Positions 44,211 to 53,085 of a DNA stretch of 64,000 bases are shown piece after piece. Position 1 is the first letter of the stretch, and every line of letters starts with the position of its first letter. The notes beneath the pieces are model-generated. The model worked only from the letters and a program-made list of their open reading frames with translations, was not told where the DNA came from and did not search any database. Position numbers and translations under genes: made by a program. This DNA comes from UBA1672 sp050633285. GTDB lineage: Bacteria > Pseudomonadota > Alphaproteobacteria > Micavibrionales > Micavibrionaceae. Location: the NCBI GenBank assembly GCA_050633285.1, contig JBOEGG010000002.1, positions 471,450 to 535,449 on the forward strand, in the 5' to 3' direction.

Positions 44211-45287
44211 ATGGCAAAAAGAATAGCAATTTTTACAAGTGGTGGTGATTGTGCCGGTCTAAATGCAGTTATGAGGGCGGCAGTATTACGTGCGAATGCT
44301 TTAGGTTGGGAAGTTTTGGGAATTGAAAATGGAACGGCAGGTTTACTGGATGATCCGCCACGTTATGAAATATTGAGTCCAGAGAGGTTTGATGGAAACG
44401 TATTGCGTATGGGGGGAACTATTCTGGGGACAACCAATTCTCGTAATCCGTTTGCATATGAAATGGATGATGGCACGGTTTTGGATCGTTCGGATGAGTT
44501 AATCGCCGGATTAAAGGCATTGGATGTTGAATCTATCATAGGAATTGGTGGTGACGGTAGTTTTGATATTTTGAATCGTCTTGTAAAAAAGGGGGGATTG
44601 AATTTTGTTGGTGTCCCGAAAACGATTGATAATGATGTGAATATGACTGATTTCGCCGTTGGTTATGATACGGCTGTATCTGTCGCGACAGAAGCGCTTG
44701 ACCGCTTGCAACCAACAGCGGCAAGCCATGATCGCGTTATGTTGCTTGAGGTTATGGGGCGTGACGCGGGGCATATTGCATTAACTGCGGGGATTGCAGG
44801 TGGTGCGGATGTTATTCTTATTCCTGAAATCCCATATTCTATAGAAGCGGTCGCAGCTAAAATTAAGCAAGTAAAAGAGGCAGGACGTAATTTCGCTCTT
44901 GTTGTTGTGTCAGAGGCAGTGCGTACGCCGGATGGTAAAAAACATGAGGTGGTCTATCATGGTGGTGAAACGCGCTATGGCGGTATTGCAGATTTTCTTG
45001 GTGTAAAAATAGCCGAAGCAACAGGATCAGAAACGCGTGTCACTGTTTTGGGGCATGTTCAACGTGGTGCAGGGCCCACATATAATGATCGTGTTTTGGC
45101 ATCTGCCTTGGGCGTCAAGGCTGTTGAACTGTTGGCTGAGGGCACTTTTGGGCGTATGGTTGCGTGGCAAAATGGGAGTGTGGTTGATGTTTCGATAGAA
45201 GACGCAATACGTGAATGTCATATTGTCGATGTGGATGGAACATTGGTTCACACGGCGCGTGCGTTAGGAATATCTTTGGGCGATTAA
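44211..45287 (+). CDS. 6-phosphofructokinase with mixed ATP/PPi signatures
   Basis: 358 residues of the PFK-A superfamily. It phosphorylates fructose 6-phosphate. The N-terminal FTSGGDCAGLNAVMRAAV, the GGDGS loop (residues 113-117) and PKTIDNDVNMTDFAVGYDTA (from 136) are visible, followed by EVMGRDAGHIAL. Gly116 in GGDGS is characteristic of ATP use, whereas Lys137 in PKTIDND is characteristic of PPi enzymes and of the group III/mixed PFKs, where PFKA enzymes have Gly. The phosphoryl donor therefore cannot be assigned from sequence. The gene is monocistronic, with a 230-base upstream gap. Confidence 0.92.
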   Translation: MAKRIAIFTSGGDCAGLNAVMRAAVLRANALGWEVLGIENGTAGLLDDPPRYEILSPERFDGNVLRMGGTILGTTNSRNPFAYEMDDGTVLDRSDELIAGLKALDVESIIGIGGDGSFDILNRLVKKGGLNFVGVPKTIDNDVNMTDFAVGYDTAVSVATEALDRLQPTAASHDRVMLLEVMGRDAGHIALTAGIAGGADVILIPEIPYSIEAVAAKIKQVKEAGRNFALVVVSEAVRTPDGKKHEVVYHGGETRYGGIADFLGVKIAEATGSETRVTVLGHVQRGAGPTYNDRVLASALGVKAVELLAEGTFGRMVAWQNGSVVDVSIEDAIRECHIVDVDGTLVHTARALGISLGD

Positions 45288-45433
45288 GCAATTAAACAAG
45301 TTGTTTTTATAAAAACTGTGTAAAACTAAGGGGATACTATATGTTTCAAGCTTGCAGCATATGCAGTAGGCCTGTAGTATATTCCGAACGGCAGTATGTC
45401 GTATGATTAATTATTATAAGTAAAGACTGCTAA

Positions 45434-45964
45434 ATGCTCTATGTACAACAATCCCTCGGCCCTGGTGAAGAACTTATTCATATTGGTAAATTTCACTGGA
45501 TGTATACGGTCAACTCGTTTTTGTCCATATTCTGGGGATTGGTGATGGCTATTTTGATTATGGTATTTGCATATAATGGCTACCATGTATTCGGAAAAAT
45601 GCCGTCAGATGTTGGCTTTTTGGACTCAATTAAAATAATTCATCCGGGAATTCGCGGATTTTCATTCTTAATGTTTATTCTGGGTTTGGTAAAGTTTGCG
45701 CAAATGATGGTCGTGAAAGCCACAACTGAGATCGCAATCACAAATAGTCGTTTAGTTTATAAAAGAGGCCTCGTTGCCCGTCATGTTGGGGAAATAAGTA
45801 TTGATCGTATTGAAGGGGTTAACGTACTCCAATCAATCACGGGACGTATTTTTAATTACGGACGGATTATGATCCGCGGTATGGGGGTTGGTGAGGTTTT
45901 ATTACCTCCAATCGAAGACCCTATTTCCTTTAGACGAGCAATTGAAGAGGCCAAGGTGCGATGA
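45434..45964 (+). CDS. PH domain membrane protein (bPH2 type), first of a pair
   Basis: 176 residues. Two membrane helices (about 27-50 and 72-95) precede a bacterial PH domain (ATTEIAITNSRLVYKRGLVARHVGEISIDRIEGVNVLQSITGRIFNYGRIMIRGMGVGEVLL). This is the DUF304/bPH_2 family, related to YdbS/YdbT of Bacillus. The cellular function is unknown; in Bacillus YdbST protects against antimicrobial compounds. It overlaps the next gene by 4 bases (ATGA), which indicates translational coupling of two PH proteins. Confidence 0.9.
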   Translation: MLYVQQSLGPGEELIHIGKFHWMYTVNSFLSIFWGLVMAILIMVFAYNGYHVFGKMPSDVGFLDSIKIIHPGIRGFSFLMFILGLVKFAQMMVVKATTEIAITNSRLVYKRGLVARHVGEISIDRIEGVNVLQSITGRIFNYGRIMIRGMGVGEVLLPPIEDPISFRRAIEEAKVR

Positions 45965-46572
45965 CAGCCGAGCGTAAACAGAAACAAAGAGTAAAGCCTT
46001 CTCCGGGAAGGCAGCCGCAATCATTTCAGGATCAAGAACTGGCAAGAATGCTTGTGAGTGGTGAAGAGATTATCCTTCGCGCTCGATTGCACGGAGCAAT
46101 CTATTGGAAGTCGGTTGCTGTTCTAGTGTTAGGGCTTGTCGTAGGAATCTTTCTTGCCCCTGTTTTGGGTATTATGTTTGGTATTTTCGGTGCGGTTATG
46201 TTGTGTGTTGCGATCCTGACGCAACATTATTTACTGCTTGCCGTTACCAATAAACGTATTTTAGCGCGTTATGGGCTCCTTCAAATGGATGTCGTTGATA
46301 TCCGTTTGAGCAAGGTTGAGAGTATTGATCTGGAACGTATGTTAACAGGACACCTGTTTGGTTATGCCAGTGTTGTTGTCATGGGTACAGGGCAACGTGT
46401 TATTCGTGTTCCTTTTATCGCAAATGCTGATGCTTTCCGTCGTTATTACAATGAGATGGTCTTGGCAGAAGAAGGTAATGAAGAAGCCGAAGAGCAAATT
46501 CGCGCAGATAAAGAAGAGCAAGAAAATACCGAAGCCCGTCAGGGGCAGGCCAAAGGTAAGGGAAAAGTCTGA
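45961..46572 (+). CDS. PH domain membrane protein, second of a pair
   Basis: 203 residues. A basic N-terminal tail (residues 1-25), two membrane helices (about 47-66 and 70-92), then a PH domain (LLAVTNKRILARYGLLQMDVVDIRLSKVESIDLERMLTGHLFGYASVVVMGTG). It ends in an acidic, Glu/Gln/Lys-rich helix (residues 160-203). It belongs to the same family as the upstream gene and probably forms a hetero-oligomer with it. A terminator hairpin follows at 46620. Confidence 0.88.
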   Translation: MTAERKQKQRVKPSPGRQPQSFQDQELARMLVSGEEIILRARLHGAIYWKSVAVLVLGLVVGIFLAPVLGIMFGIFGAVMLCVAILTQHYLLLAVTNKRILARYGLLQMDVVDIRLSKVESIDLERMLTGHLFGYASVVVMGTGQRVIRVPFIANADAFRRYYNEMVLAEEGNEEAEEQIRADKEEQENTEARQGQAKGKGKV

Positions 46573-46619
46573 TTTTAGCCCTTCAAAGCCGGACGAAATA
46601 AAATAAATTATAAATATAT

Positions 46620-46648
46620 AAAAAGCGGGTTGAAATACCTGCTTTTTT
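46620..46648 (+). terminator. Rho-independent terminator after the PH gene pair
   Basis: AAAAAGCGGGT (46620-46630) pairs with ACCTGCTTTTT (46637-46647), with one G-U pair and a 6-base loop, followed by more T. The AT flanks also give some bidirectional character. Confidence 0.75.
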
Positions 46649-46814
46649 AGTGTGGTATCTGTGCACAGCTTAATGATATGAAATTGCTTTTTGTCAAGGC
46701 GAACCTGCGCAGAATTTGCTAGGGTCGCTTCTTAAATTTCAAAGCTATCTGCATCGTTTATAGGCAGAGAAAGCTGAATAAAGTCAAATCTGAATTATAC
46801 GAATAGGTGATACC

Positions 46815-48563
46815 ATGTCTTCTGATTCTAAAAAAACGCACCCAAATGGCTGGGATAAAGATAAACTCGTTAGTCGTTACGTAACCGAAGGCCCTGAAAG
46901 CGCGCCACACCGTTCGTATTATTATGCGATGGGAATGACAGAAGAAGAAATTCATCAGCCATTGGTAGGTGTCGCAACATGCTGGAATGAAGCTGCGCCT
47001 TGTAACATTGCACTATCCCGTCAGGCACAAGCCGTAAAAAAAGGCGTTAAAGCCGGTGGAGCAACGCCGCGTGAGTTTACGACAATTACGGTAACAGATG
47101 GTATAGCAATGGGGCATGAGGGTATGCGCTCTTCTCTTGTATCGCGTGAAGTTATCGCAGATTCAGTTGAGCTAACAATGCGTGGTCATTGTTATGATGC
47201 TCTTGTTGGTTTGGCTGGTTGTGATAAGTCATTGCCGGGTATGATGATGGTGATGATCCGTTTGAATGTTCCAAGTGTCTTCATGTATGGGGGGACAATT
47301 CTCCCGGGTAAGTTTAAAGGCAAAGATGTTGATGTCGTAAACGTGTTCGAAGCTGTTGGTAAACACGCAACAGGTCAAATGAGTGACGAAGAATTACATG
47401 AGTTGGAATGTGTGGCATGTCCATCCGCAGGCGCATGTGGTGGTCAATTTACTGCTAATACTATGGCTTGCGTGAGTGAGGCTATTGGTCTTGCTTTACC
47501 AAATTCGGCGGGTGCACCTGCACCATATGAAAGCCGTGATGAATATGCCGCTGCATCTGGTGAAGCTGTGGCGAACCTTATACGCTCAGGTGGCCCTCGC
47601 CCGCGTGATATCGTCACACGTAAATCTTTAGAAAATGCCGCTGCTATTGTCGCGGCAACCGGCGGTTCAACAAACGCTGGGCTTCATTTACCTGCAATGG
47701 CACATGAAGCGGGTATTGATTTTAACCTATTCGATGTTGCAGAGATCTTTAAACGCACGCCCTTGATCGCCAATTTACGTCCAGGTGGTAAATACGTTGC
47801 AAAAGATCTGTATGATGTTGGTGGTGTTGGTGTTGTCTTGAAAGAGCTATTGGATAACGGGCATATCCATGGTGATTGTATTACCGTAACAGGTAAAACA
47901 ATTGCGGAGAATTTAGAGGGTATAAAATTACCCGAGGATCAAGATGTGGTCTATCCGGTGAAAAAACCAATTCACCCGACAGGTGGCGTTGTCGGCTTGA
48001 AGGGAAATCTGGCACCTGAAGGCGCAATTGTTAAAATTGCAGGACTAGAAGATCTGGTATTTGAAGGGCCTGCACGCATTTTTGATGGCGAGTATGATTG
48101 TTTCGACGCTGTTCAAAATCGTGAATATGAAGAAGGGGATGTTCTTGTCATCCGTTATGAAGGCGCAAAAGGTGGCCCGGGAATGCGTGAAATGCTTTCT
48201 ACAACGGCTGCACTATATGGTCAAGGAACAGGTGGTAAAGTTGCCCTTATCACGGATGGACGTTTTTCTGGTGGGACGCGCGGATTTTGTATCGGCCATG
48301 TCGGGCCGGAAGCTGCCGTCGGTGGGCCAATAGCATTGATTAAAGATGGTGATATTATTCGTATCGATGCAGAAACAGGGTCAATTGATGTAAAGCTCTC
48401 TGATGAAGAGCTGGAAGAACGCCGTAAAGCATGGAAGCCTCGTAAAACAAATTACAACTCCGGTGCCTTGTATAAATATGCGCAATTAGTTGGTCCTGCA
48501 CGTGATGGTGCGGTAACGCATCCGGGCGCAAAAGAAGAGACACATACATTCGTCGATTTATAG
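46815..48563 (+). CDS. ilvD: Dihydroxy-acid dehydratase
   Basis: 582 residues, Fe-S enzyme. It dehydrates 2,3-dihydroxyisovalerate and 2,3-dihydroxy-3-methylvalerate in Val/Ile synthesis. Cluster cysteines are visible in ATCWNEAAPCN, LAGCDKSLPGMMM and CPSAGACGGQFTANTMA, and LTTDGRFSG-like LITDGRFSGGTRGF marks the C-terminal domain. The length is typical. A possible leader hairpin (CTGC/GCAG near 46750-46768) precedes the AGGTGA ribosome site, but no leader peptide rich in branched-chain codons is visible. ilvE lies at 16651. Confidence 0.97.
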   Translation: MSSDSKKTHPNGWDKDKLVSRYVTEGPESAPHRSYYYAMGMTEEEIHQPLVGVATCWNEAAPCNIALSRQAQAVKKGVKAGGATPREFTTITVTDGIAMGHEGMRSSLVSREVIADSVELTMRGHCYDALVGLAGCDKSLPGMMMVMIRLNVPSVFMYGGTILPGKFKGKDVDVVNVFEAVGKHATGQMSDEELHELECVACPSAGACGGQFTANTMACVSEAIGLALPNSAGAPAPYESRDEYAAASGEAVANLIRSGGPRPRDIVTRKSLENAAAIVAATGGSTNAGLHLPAMAHEAGIDFNLFDVAEIFKRTPLIANLRPGGKYVAKDLYDVGGVGVVLKELLDNGHIHGDCITVTGKTIAENLEGIKLPEDQDVVYPVKKPIHPTGGVVGLKGNLAPEGAIVKIAGLEDLVFEGPARIFDGEYDCFDAVQNREYEEGDVLVIRYEGAKGGPGMREMLSTTAALYGQGTGGKVALITDGRFSGGTRGFCIGHVGPEAAVGGPIALIKDGDIIRIDAETGSIDVKLSDEELEERRKAWKPRKTNYNSGALYKYAQLVGPARDGAVTHPGAKEETHTFVDL

Positions 48564-48648
48564 GTTTGTTAAGAGCTTTATAGTAACTTGTGATTGCCGC
48601 ATTACATTATCGGATAGTGCGACAATCATACCGATTTCAAGAGGGAAT

Positions 48649-50271
48649 ATGTTTAGGTCAATGCAACGCATTTACACACAGATGTTATTATCGTCTATGT
48701 GCATGGTTATTCTATGCATAATGCCCGCCCATTCTGCCTCGATTATTCATCAGGACGCGATTGATCAATATTATCTTGCGAAAGAGGGCAAGCCTCTCTG
48801 GGTTAAGTCTCGTCGCTTGAACAAAACGGGGAAAGCTCTGCTTGGTGTGTTAGAGCAATCGTGGATGAACGGGTTGAACCCTGATCGCTATCATGTGAAT
48901 GAAATCAAAGAAACTTTGCGTTACATTGGCCGCAATTCAGATGAGATCAGCGAAGTTGAACTTATGCTAACAGATGCATATATCCTTTATGCTAGGGATA
49001 TAAGTGGTATGCGTGTGAATGCATATGATGTGGGCTTAACCCCAAAACATTGGAAACAATCAATCACAGTAGAAGATGCTTTGTTATATCTTGATGGTCA
49101 TAAAGGTGATATTGCGCAGTTCTTATTAATGATGGAACCACAAGCCAATACGTATCAGCGATTGAAGAATGAGCTGACCGATTTGATAGAGGAGGCGCAA
49201 GACACTCCGGTGGCATATGATCATATCCACTTTGCAAAGCTCGCCGTTCCGGGCAGAGGGTATAACGATATCCCCAAACTGCGCACGCGCTTAGGTATTA
49301 CTGACGTTGAGGAAGAAAATTACTACACATATGATCCTGAGTTGGTGCATGCCGTTAAAGTGTTTCAGGAAGAAAATGGTTTGAAGCCTGATGGTTTGAT
49401 CGGAACGCGCACATTACTGGCGTTGAACCAGACGCGCCGTGATAAAATTAATAAACTTATCGTGAATATGGAGCGCTTACGCTGGGTAGCAGATGAAAAG
49501 CCGAACCGCTTTATCGTTGTGAACATACCATCTGCAACACTTTGGGCAATTGAAGAAGGGCAAGTCGCCTTTGAGATGCCCGTTGTTATTGGCCGTAAAA
49601 AGCGTGAGACACTATCCTTTGTAACAACAATACATGGTGTGCGCTTTAACCCAACATGGACAGTCCCCCCGACAATTAAAAAAGAAGATATTGTTCCTCA
49701 GCTAATAGAAAACCCCGGATATTTAGCTGATAAAGGAATGGAGCTTTATGATGGGTACGGTAAAGATGCCCCAACCCTTGACCCTTCTGTTGTTGATTGG
49801 GCAAATATTACGGAATCTGAGATGAAAGGGTTACGTATGGTGCAAATTCCGGGGGCACATAACCCGCTGGGACGTATACGTGTTCTTATGCCAAATAGTC
49901 ATAATATTTATCTGCATGATACAAACGACAAATCCCTGTTCTGGCGTGCCGATCGTGCGAAATCATCCGGCTGTGTGCGTTTAAAAGACCCTGAAAAAGT
50001 GGCTGAGTTTGTTATGAAAGCAAAAAACAGTTGGAATGAGAAGTCTTTAAAGAAAATGTTGGATAAACCTAAAACATCTGACATATACACATCAGAAAGA
50101 ATGCCTGTTTATCTTTTATACTACACAACATGGATTGGGGATAAGGGGCAAATTGTCTATGGATATGATGTTTATGATAAGGATAGAGAACTCTTGCAAC
50201 TCATAGAAAAACTTGACGGAATCCCGTTTATTCGCGATAATAATAGTAAGGTTGTACAGATTGTGGATTAA
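48649..50271 (+). CDS. L,D-transpeptidase, YcbB/LdtD-like
   Basis: 540 residues. A signal peptide (residues 1-32) is followed by a scaffold domain, a PG_binding_1 domain (ELVHAVKVFQEENGLKPDGLIGTRTLLALN, about 225-262) and a YkuD catalytic domain with IYLHDTNDKSLFWRADRAKSSGCVRLKD, catalytic Cys442 (TGT 49972-49974). YcbB-type enzymes make 3-3 crosslinks in peptidoglycan. The length and domain order are those of E. coli LdtD. A MepK/YcbK-like gene follows, as in E. coli where ycbB and ycbK are neighbours. The pair probably remodels the wall. AGAGGG is the ribosome site. Confidence 0.94.
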   Translation: MFRSMQRIYTQMLLSSMCMVILCIMPAHSASIIHQDAIDQYYLAKEGKPLWVKSRRLNKTGKALLGVLEQSWMNGLNPDRYHVNEIKETLRYIGRNSDEISEVELMLTDAYILYARDISGMRVNAYDVGLTPKHWKQSITVEDALLYLDGHKGDIAQFLLMMEPQANTYQRLKNELTDLIEEAQDTPVAYDHIHFAKLAVPGRGYNDIPKLRTRLGITDVEEENYYTYDPELVHAVKVFQEENGLKPDGLIGTRTLLALNQTRRDKINKLIVNMERLRWVADEKPNRFIVVNIPSATLWAIEEGQVAFEMPVVIGRKKRETLSFVTTIHGVRFNPTWTVPPTIKKEDIVPQLIENPGYLADKGMELYDGYGKDAPTLDPSVVDWANITESEMKGLRMVQIPGAHNPLGRIRVLMPNSHNIYLHDTNDKSLFWRADRAKSSGCVRLKDPEKVAEFVMKAKNSWNEKSLKKMLDKPKTSDIYTSERMPVYLLYYTTWIGDKGQIVYGYDVYDKDRELLQLIEKLDGIPFIRDNNSKVVQIVD

Positions 50272-50293
50272 ATTTGTATATCTTTCCGGAATA

Positions 50294-50325
50294 GGGAAAA
50301 GAAATTTCCCATAAATTCTTTCTTT
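50294..50325 (+). terminator. Possible terminator after the L,D-transpeptidase gene
   Basis: GGGAAA (50294-50299) pairs with TTTCCC (50305-50310) around a 5-base loop and is followed by ATAAATTCTTTCTTT. The T-tract is interrupted, so efficiency is uncertain. Confidence 0.35.
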
Positions 50326-50422
50326 ACTCGTTTTATAAAATCATATAGGAATGTTGTCCATCTACGCATGGATTGGTATGTGTGTAGATTAATATTCTGC
50401 TTAAATAACCATTGAGGTTTGC

Positions 50423-51019
50423 ATGACGCATAGGTTTTTTTCTACCAGCGCAAGCGATGAACAATTGAGTGTACAAAGACGCGATGTCTTGAAATTAGGG
50501 TTTGCCGGTGTAATCGGCGCGATGGTTCCATTTGTCGGAGCGCGTAATGTTCTTGCTGCAAATAACTCTTCTGCATGGAAAATCTCAATAAGACATGCGC
50601 ACACAGGCGAAAGCTACTCTGGTGTGTATCGCGTTGGCGATAAATACCTTCCCGAAGCGTTTGAGCGTTTGAATTATGTATTACGTGACTTCCGTACACG
50701 GGAAGTCTTTCCAATGGATCCACATGTTGTTGATATTTTATCAGTTATTCAGCGTAAAGTGGATTATGATGAGCCGTTTAATATTCTATCCGGTTATCGT
50801 AGCCCAAAAACAAATGCAATGCTGTCGCGTAAGAAAAACGGCGTGGCATCAAACTCATTCCATATGTATGGTCAGGCATTGGATATTCAGGCACGCGGAT
50901 ATAGCACGCGTAAGCTACGCAATGCTGCAAAATCATTGAGCGCAGGTGGCGTTGGGTATTACCCACGAAGTAGCTTTGTTCATATCGATACTGGCGAAGT
51001 TCGAAGCTGGACATCCTGA
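50423..51019 (+). CDS. YcbK/MepK-like DUF882 peptidase, Tat signal
   Basis: 198 residues. The N-terminus carries a twin-arginine signal (VQRRDVLKLGFAGVIGA), so it is exported folded. The M15 peptidase-like DUF882 domain follows, with SGYRSPKTNAML, HMYGQALDIQ and SSFVHIDTGEVRSW giving the zinc-binding His, Asp and His. E. coli MepK (YcbK) cleaves 3-3 crosslinks made by L,D-transpeptidases, so pairing with the upstream gene makes metabolic sense. A GAGG ribosome site is at the usual spacing. A terminator follows at 51052. Confidence 0.93.
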   Translation: MTHRFFSTSASDEQLSVQRRDVLKLGFAGVIGAMVPFVGARNVLAANNSSAWKISIRHAHTGESYSGVYRVGDKYLPEAFERLNYVLRDFRTREVFPMDPHVVDILSVIQRKVDYDEPFNILSGYRSPKTNAMLSRKKNGVASNSFHMYGQALDIQARGYSTRKLRNAAKSLSAGGVGYYPRSSFVHIDTGEVRSWTS

Positions 51020-51051
51020 TTAAGATATTCTATCACTAGGAAATACGAAAT

Positions 51052-51077
51052 AGAGCCTGTAATTGGCTCTTTTTTAT
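51052..51077 (+). terminator. Rho-independent terminator after the MepK-like gene
   Basis: AGAGCC (51052-51057) pairs with GGCTCT (51065-51070) around a 7-base loop, followed by TTTTTATT. It precedes the folK start by about 20 bases, so folK must have its own promoter within or near the hairpin, or be read through. Confidence 0.75.
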
Positions 51078-51095
51078 TAGGGAAGGGATGCCACA

Positions 51096-51629
51096 TTGAT
51101 ATTTATAGGCCTTGGTGCAAACTTAGACAGCAAATATGGCAGTCCTGAACAAGCATTGCGTGAATGCGTTAACTTACTCGCAGAACATGATGTTGAGGTC
51201 GTTGCATTCTCAAATATCTGGAAATCTGCGCCTGTCCCTGTGTCGGATCAGCCTTGGTACTGTAATGCGGTGTGCGGGGTGGAAACATCGCTCTCACCAC
51301 AAGAGCTGCTCGTAACCCTGAACATGATAGAGGAAAAAGCAGGGCGTATACGTTCCAAACGTAACGCACCACGGGTTCTCGATCTTGATATAATTAGTTA
51401 TCACACACAAACTATATTGGTAGAAGGCCTGAAAATTCCCCATGAACGTATGCATGAACGTGCATTTGTGCTTTTACCATTACAGGAAGTCTCTCCAAAT
51501 TGGGTGCATCCGACTTTAGGTAAAGACCTAATCACATTGCTTTCTGAAATGCCTGGTGGCCAACAAATACAATGTGTGAAGGGAAGTGCACCTAAGTTGA
51601 ATATAGTAGGTGCAAAGAAATATGCCTGA
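51096..51629 (+). CDS. folK: 6-hydroxymethyl-7,8-dihydropterin pyrophosphokinase, TTG start
   Basis: 177 residues. It transfers pyrophosphate from ATP to 6-hydroxymethyldihydropterin in folate synthesis. The family motifs FIGLGANLD, FSNIWKSAPVPVSDQPWYCN and the signature KRNAPRVLDLDIISY are intact. The start is TTG at 51096, with GAAGGGA at 51082-51088 spaced 8 bases; the only nearby ATG (51088) is out of frame and stops at once. It overlaps folP, which follows in order. Confidence 0.93.
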   Translation: MIFIGLGANLDSKYGSPEQALRECVNLLAEHDVEVVAFSNIWKSAPVPVSDQPWYCNAVCGVETSLSPQELLVTLNMIEEKAGRIRSKRNAPRVLDLDIISYHTQTILVEGLKIPHERMHERAFVLLPLQEVSPNWVHPTLGKDLITLLSEMPGGQQIQCVKGSAPKLNIVGAKKYA

Positions 51630-52449
51630 TTTTATGCACGATTGTAAAAAAGGTCATCCGCTTATAATGGGGATTGTCAATGTAACCCCCGATAGCTTCT
51701 CTGATGGTGGGCTTTACATGGGGGCACAAAATGCCATAGACCATGGAGTATGCCTAATAGAGCAGGGCGCACATATTCTGGATATTGGTGGAGAATCAAC
51801 ACGTCCGAATGCTGAAACTGTTACTGTTGAGGAAGAAATAGCTCGCGTTATTCCTGTTATAGAGGGGCTAAGCTCTAAGGTTAAATACATCTCAATAGAT
51901 ACTCGAAATGCAAAAACTGTAAAGGCGGCAATTAAGGTCGGCGCAAATATTATAAATGATGTTAGTGGGCTGACACATGACGTAGATATGTCCGATATTG
52001 TCGCACAAAGCGGTCTTCCTGTGTGTATTATGCATATGCAAGGTACGCCGCAAACCATGCAAAATGCCCCACGATACGATAATGTCATTGACGAAATCAT
52101 GGCTTTTTTTGAAGAGCGGTTAGAGTTTTGTCAAAAACACGGCATTGATATACATAACGTTATCTTTGATCCGGGGATCGGGTTTGGTAAAACATTGGAT
52201 CACAATTTATCCATCCTTAAAAATATACATAAATTCAAATCATTCGGGTGTCCTGTATTACTCGGTGCTTCACGTAAAAGTTTTATTCAGGATATTAGTG
52301 GCAAAACACCCGCAGATAACCGCATTGCGGGCTCAATCTCTGCCGCGCTATACGGGCTTATGAATGATATTGAAATCTTCCGTGTGCATGATGTGATGCA
52401 AACCCGTCAGGCATTTGATGTTTATCAGGCAATTTTAGGCGCTTCGTAA
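51622..52449 (+). CDS. folP: Dihydropteroate synthase
   Basis: About 275 residues from the ATG at 51622; a GTG at 51610 or ATG at 51634 are alternatives. It condenses the folK product with p-aminobenzoate. Pterin and pABA site motifs: LIMGIVNVTPDSFSDGG, HILDIGGESTRPN, NIINDVSGL, DPGIGFGKTLDHNLSIL and LLGASRKSFI. It overlaps folK by 8 bases and converges on a phosphatase gene, with 25 bases of tail-to-tail overlap. Sulfonamides target this enzyme; no resistance allele signature is evident. Confidence 0.96.
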   Translation: MPDFMHDCKKGHPLIMGIVNVTPDSFSDGGLYMGAQNAIDHGVCLIEQGAHILDIGGESTRPNAETVTVEEEIARVIPVIEGLSSKVKYISIDTRNAKTVKAAIKVGANIINDVSGLTHDVDMSDIVAQSGLPVCIMHMQGTPQTMQNAPRYDNVIDEIMAFFEERLEFCQKHGIDIHNVIFDPGIGFGKTLDHNLSILKNIHKFKSFGCPVLLGASRKSFIQDISGKTPADNRIAGSISAALYGLMNDIEIFRVHDVMQTRQAFDVYQAILGAS

Positions 52450-53072
52450 TGGCGTTTGCTCTCATGAAATACATCCGTTTTTGTGCGTTCTAATGCGGTA
52501 CTATAACGGTATGACCACACTTTCCATGGAAAATGTGTATTGGAGGCATCAGGATGAAATTCATGCAAGTGACAATTCTCAAACACACCAGGCGTGTTTA
52601 GCCCATAAATACCACCCATTCCGCGGAAAACACCGCCATGGCTTACAATTAATATGGGGCCATCATGCAGGTTAAGATGATGATGCTTTCCACGCTTTAA
52701 CCGTGCACAAAATTCATCAAATGTTTCTCCACCCGGTGGCGTTGGCCATCCATCAAGCAGGTCTTCACATTCAACCCACGGCTTTCCTTCCCAATCACCG
52801 GAATGAATTTCTGCCAGATCGGCATCCTCGTGCATTGGAATATTAAGAACCTCATTGATAATGCCGGCAGTATCGCGTGCTCTTGAAAGGTTACTATGCA
52901 CAATTGCGGTCGGTTTAATCGATAAAGCCTTTACTATATTTTGTACACTACGCGCTTGGTCTCGCCCCGTTTGTGTTAACGGGCTATCTGTACTTCCTGC
53001 CATGACTTGTGCAACATTAGCCTCTGTTTGTCCGTGGCGTATCATATAAAAAGATTTTTGTGGTAAAGGCAT
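52425..53072 (-). CDS. Histidine phosphatase family protein
   Basis: 215 residues of the phosphoglycerate-mutase-like superfamily. The phosphoacceptor motif FYMIRHGQTEAN and the second His in ILIVSHGGVFRGMGG are present, with the usual DADLAEIHSGDWEG Glu region. Substrates range from sugar phosphates to cobalamin precursors and cannot be assigned here. GGAGG lies upstream of the ATG. It is the last gene of the minus-strand unit of Ldh-family dehydrogenase, nadX and phosphatase, 13 bases after nadX. Confidence 0.9.
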   Translation of the reverse strand: MPLPQKSFYMIRHGQTEANVAQVMAGSTDSPLTQTGRDQARSVQNIVKALSIKPTAIVHSNLSRARDTAGIINEVLNIPMHEDADLAEIHSGDWEGKPWVECEDLLDGWPTPPGGETFDEFCARLKRGKHHHLNLHDGPILIVSHGGVFRGMGGIYGLNTPGVFENCHLHEFHPDASNTHFPWKVWSYRYSTALERTKTDVFHESKRHYEAPKIA

Positions 53073-53085
53073 TCTTTGTCCTCCT

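Noticed and set aside
46691..46725. TTGTCA-based promoter upstream of ilvD
   Set aside because: No good -10 hexamer lies at 16-18 bases; the candidates are weak, so it was not annotated.
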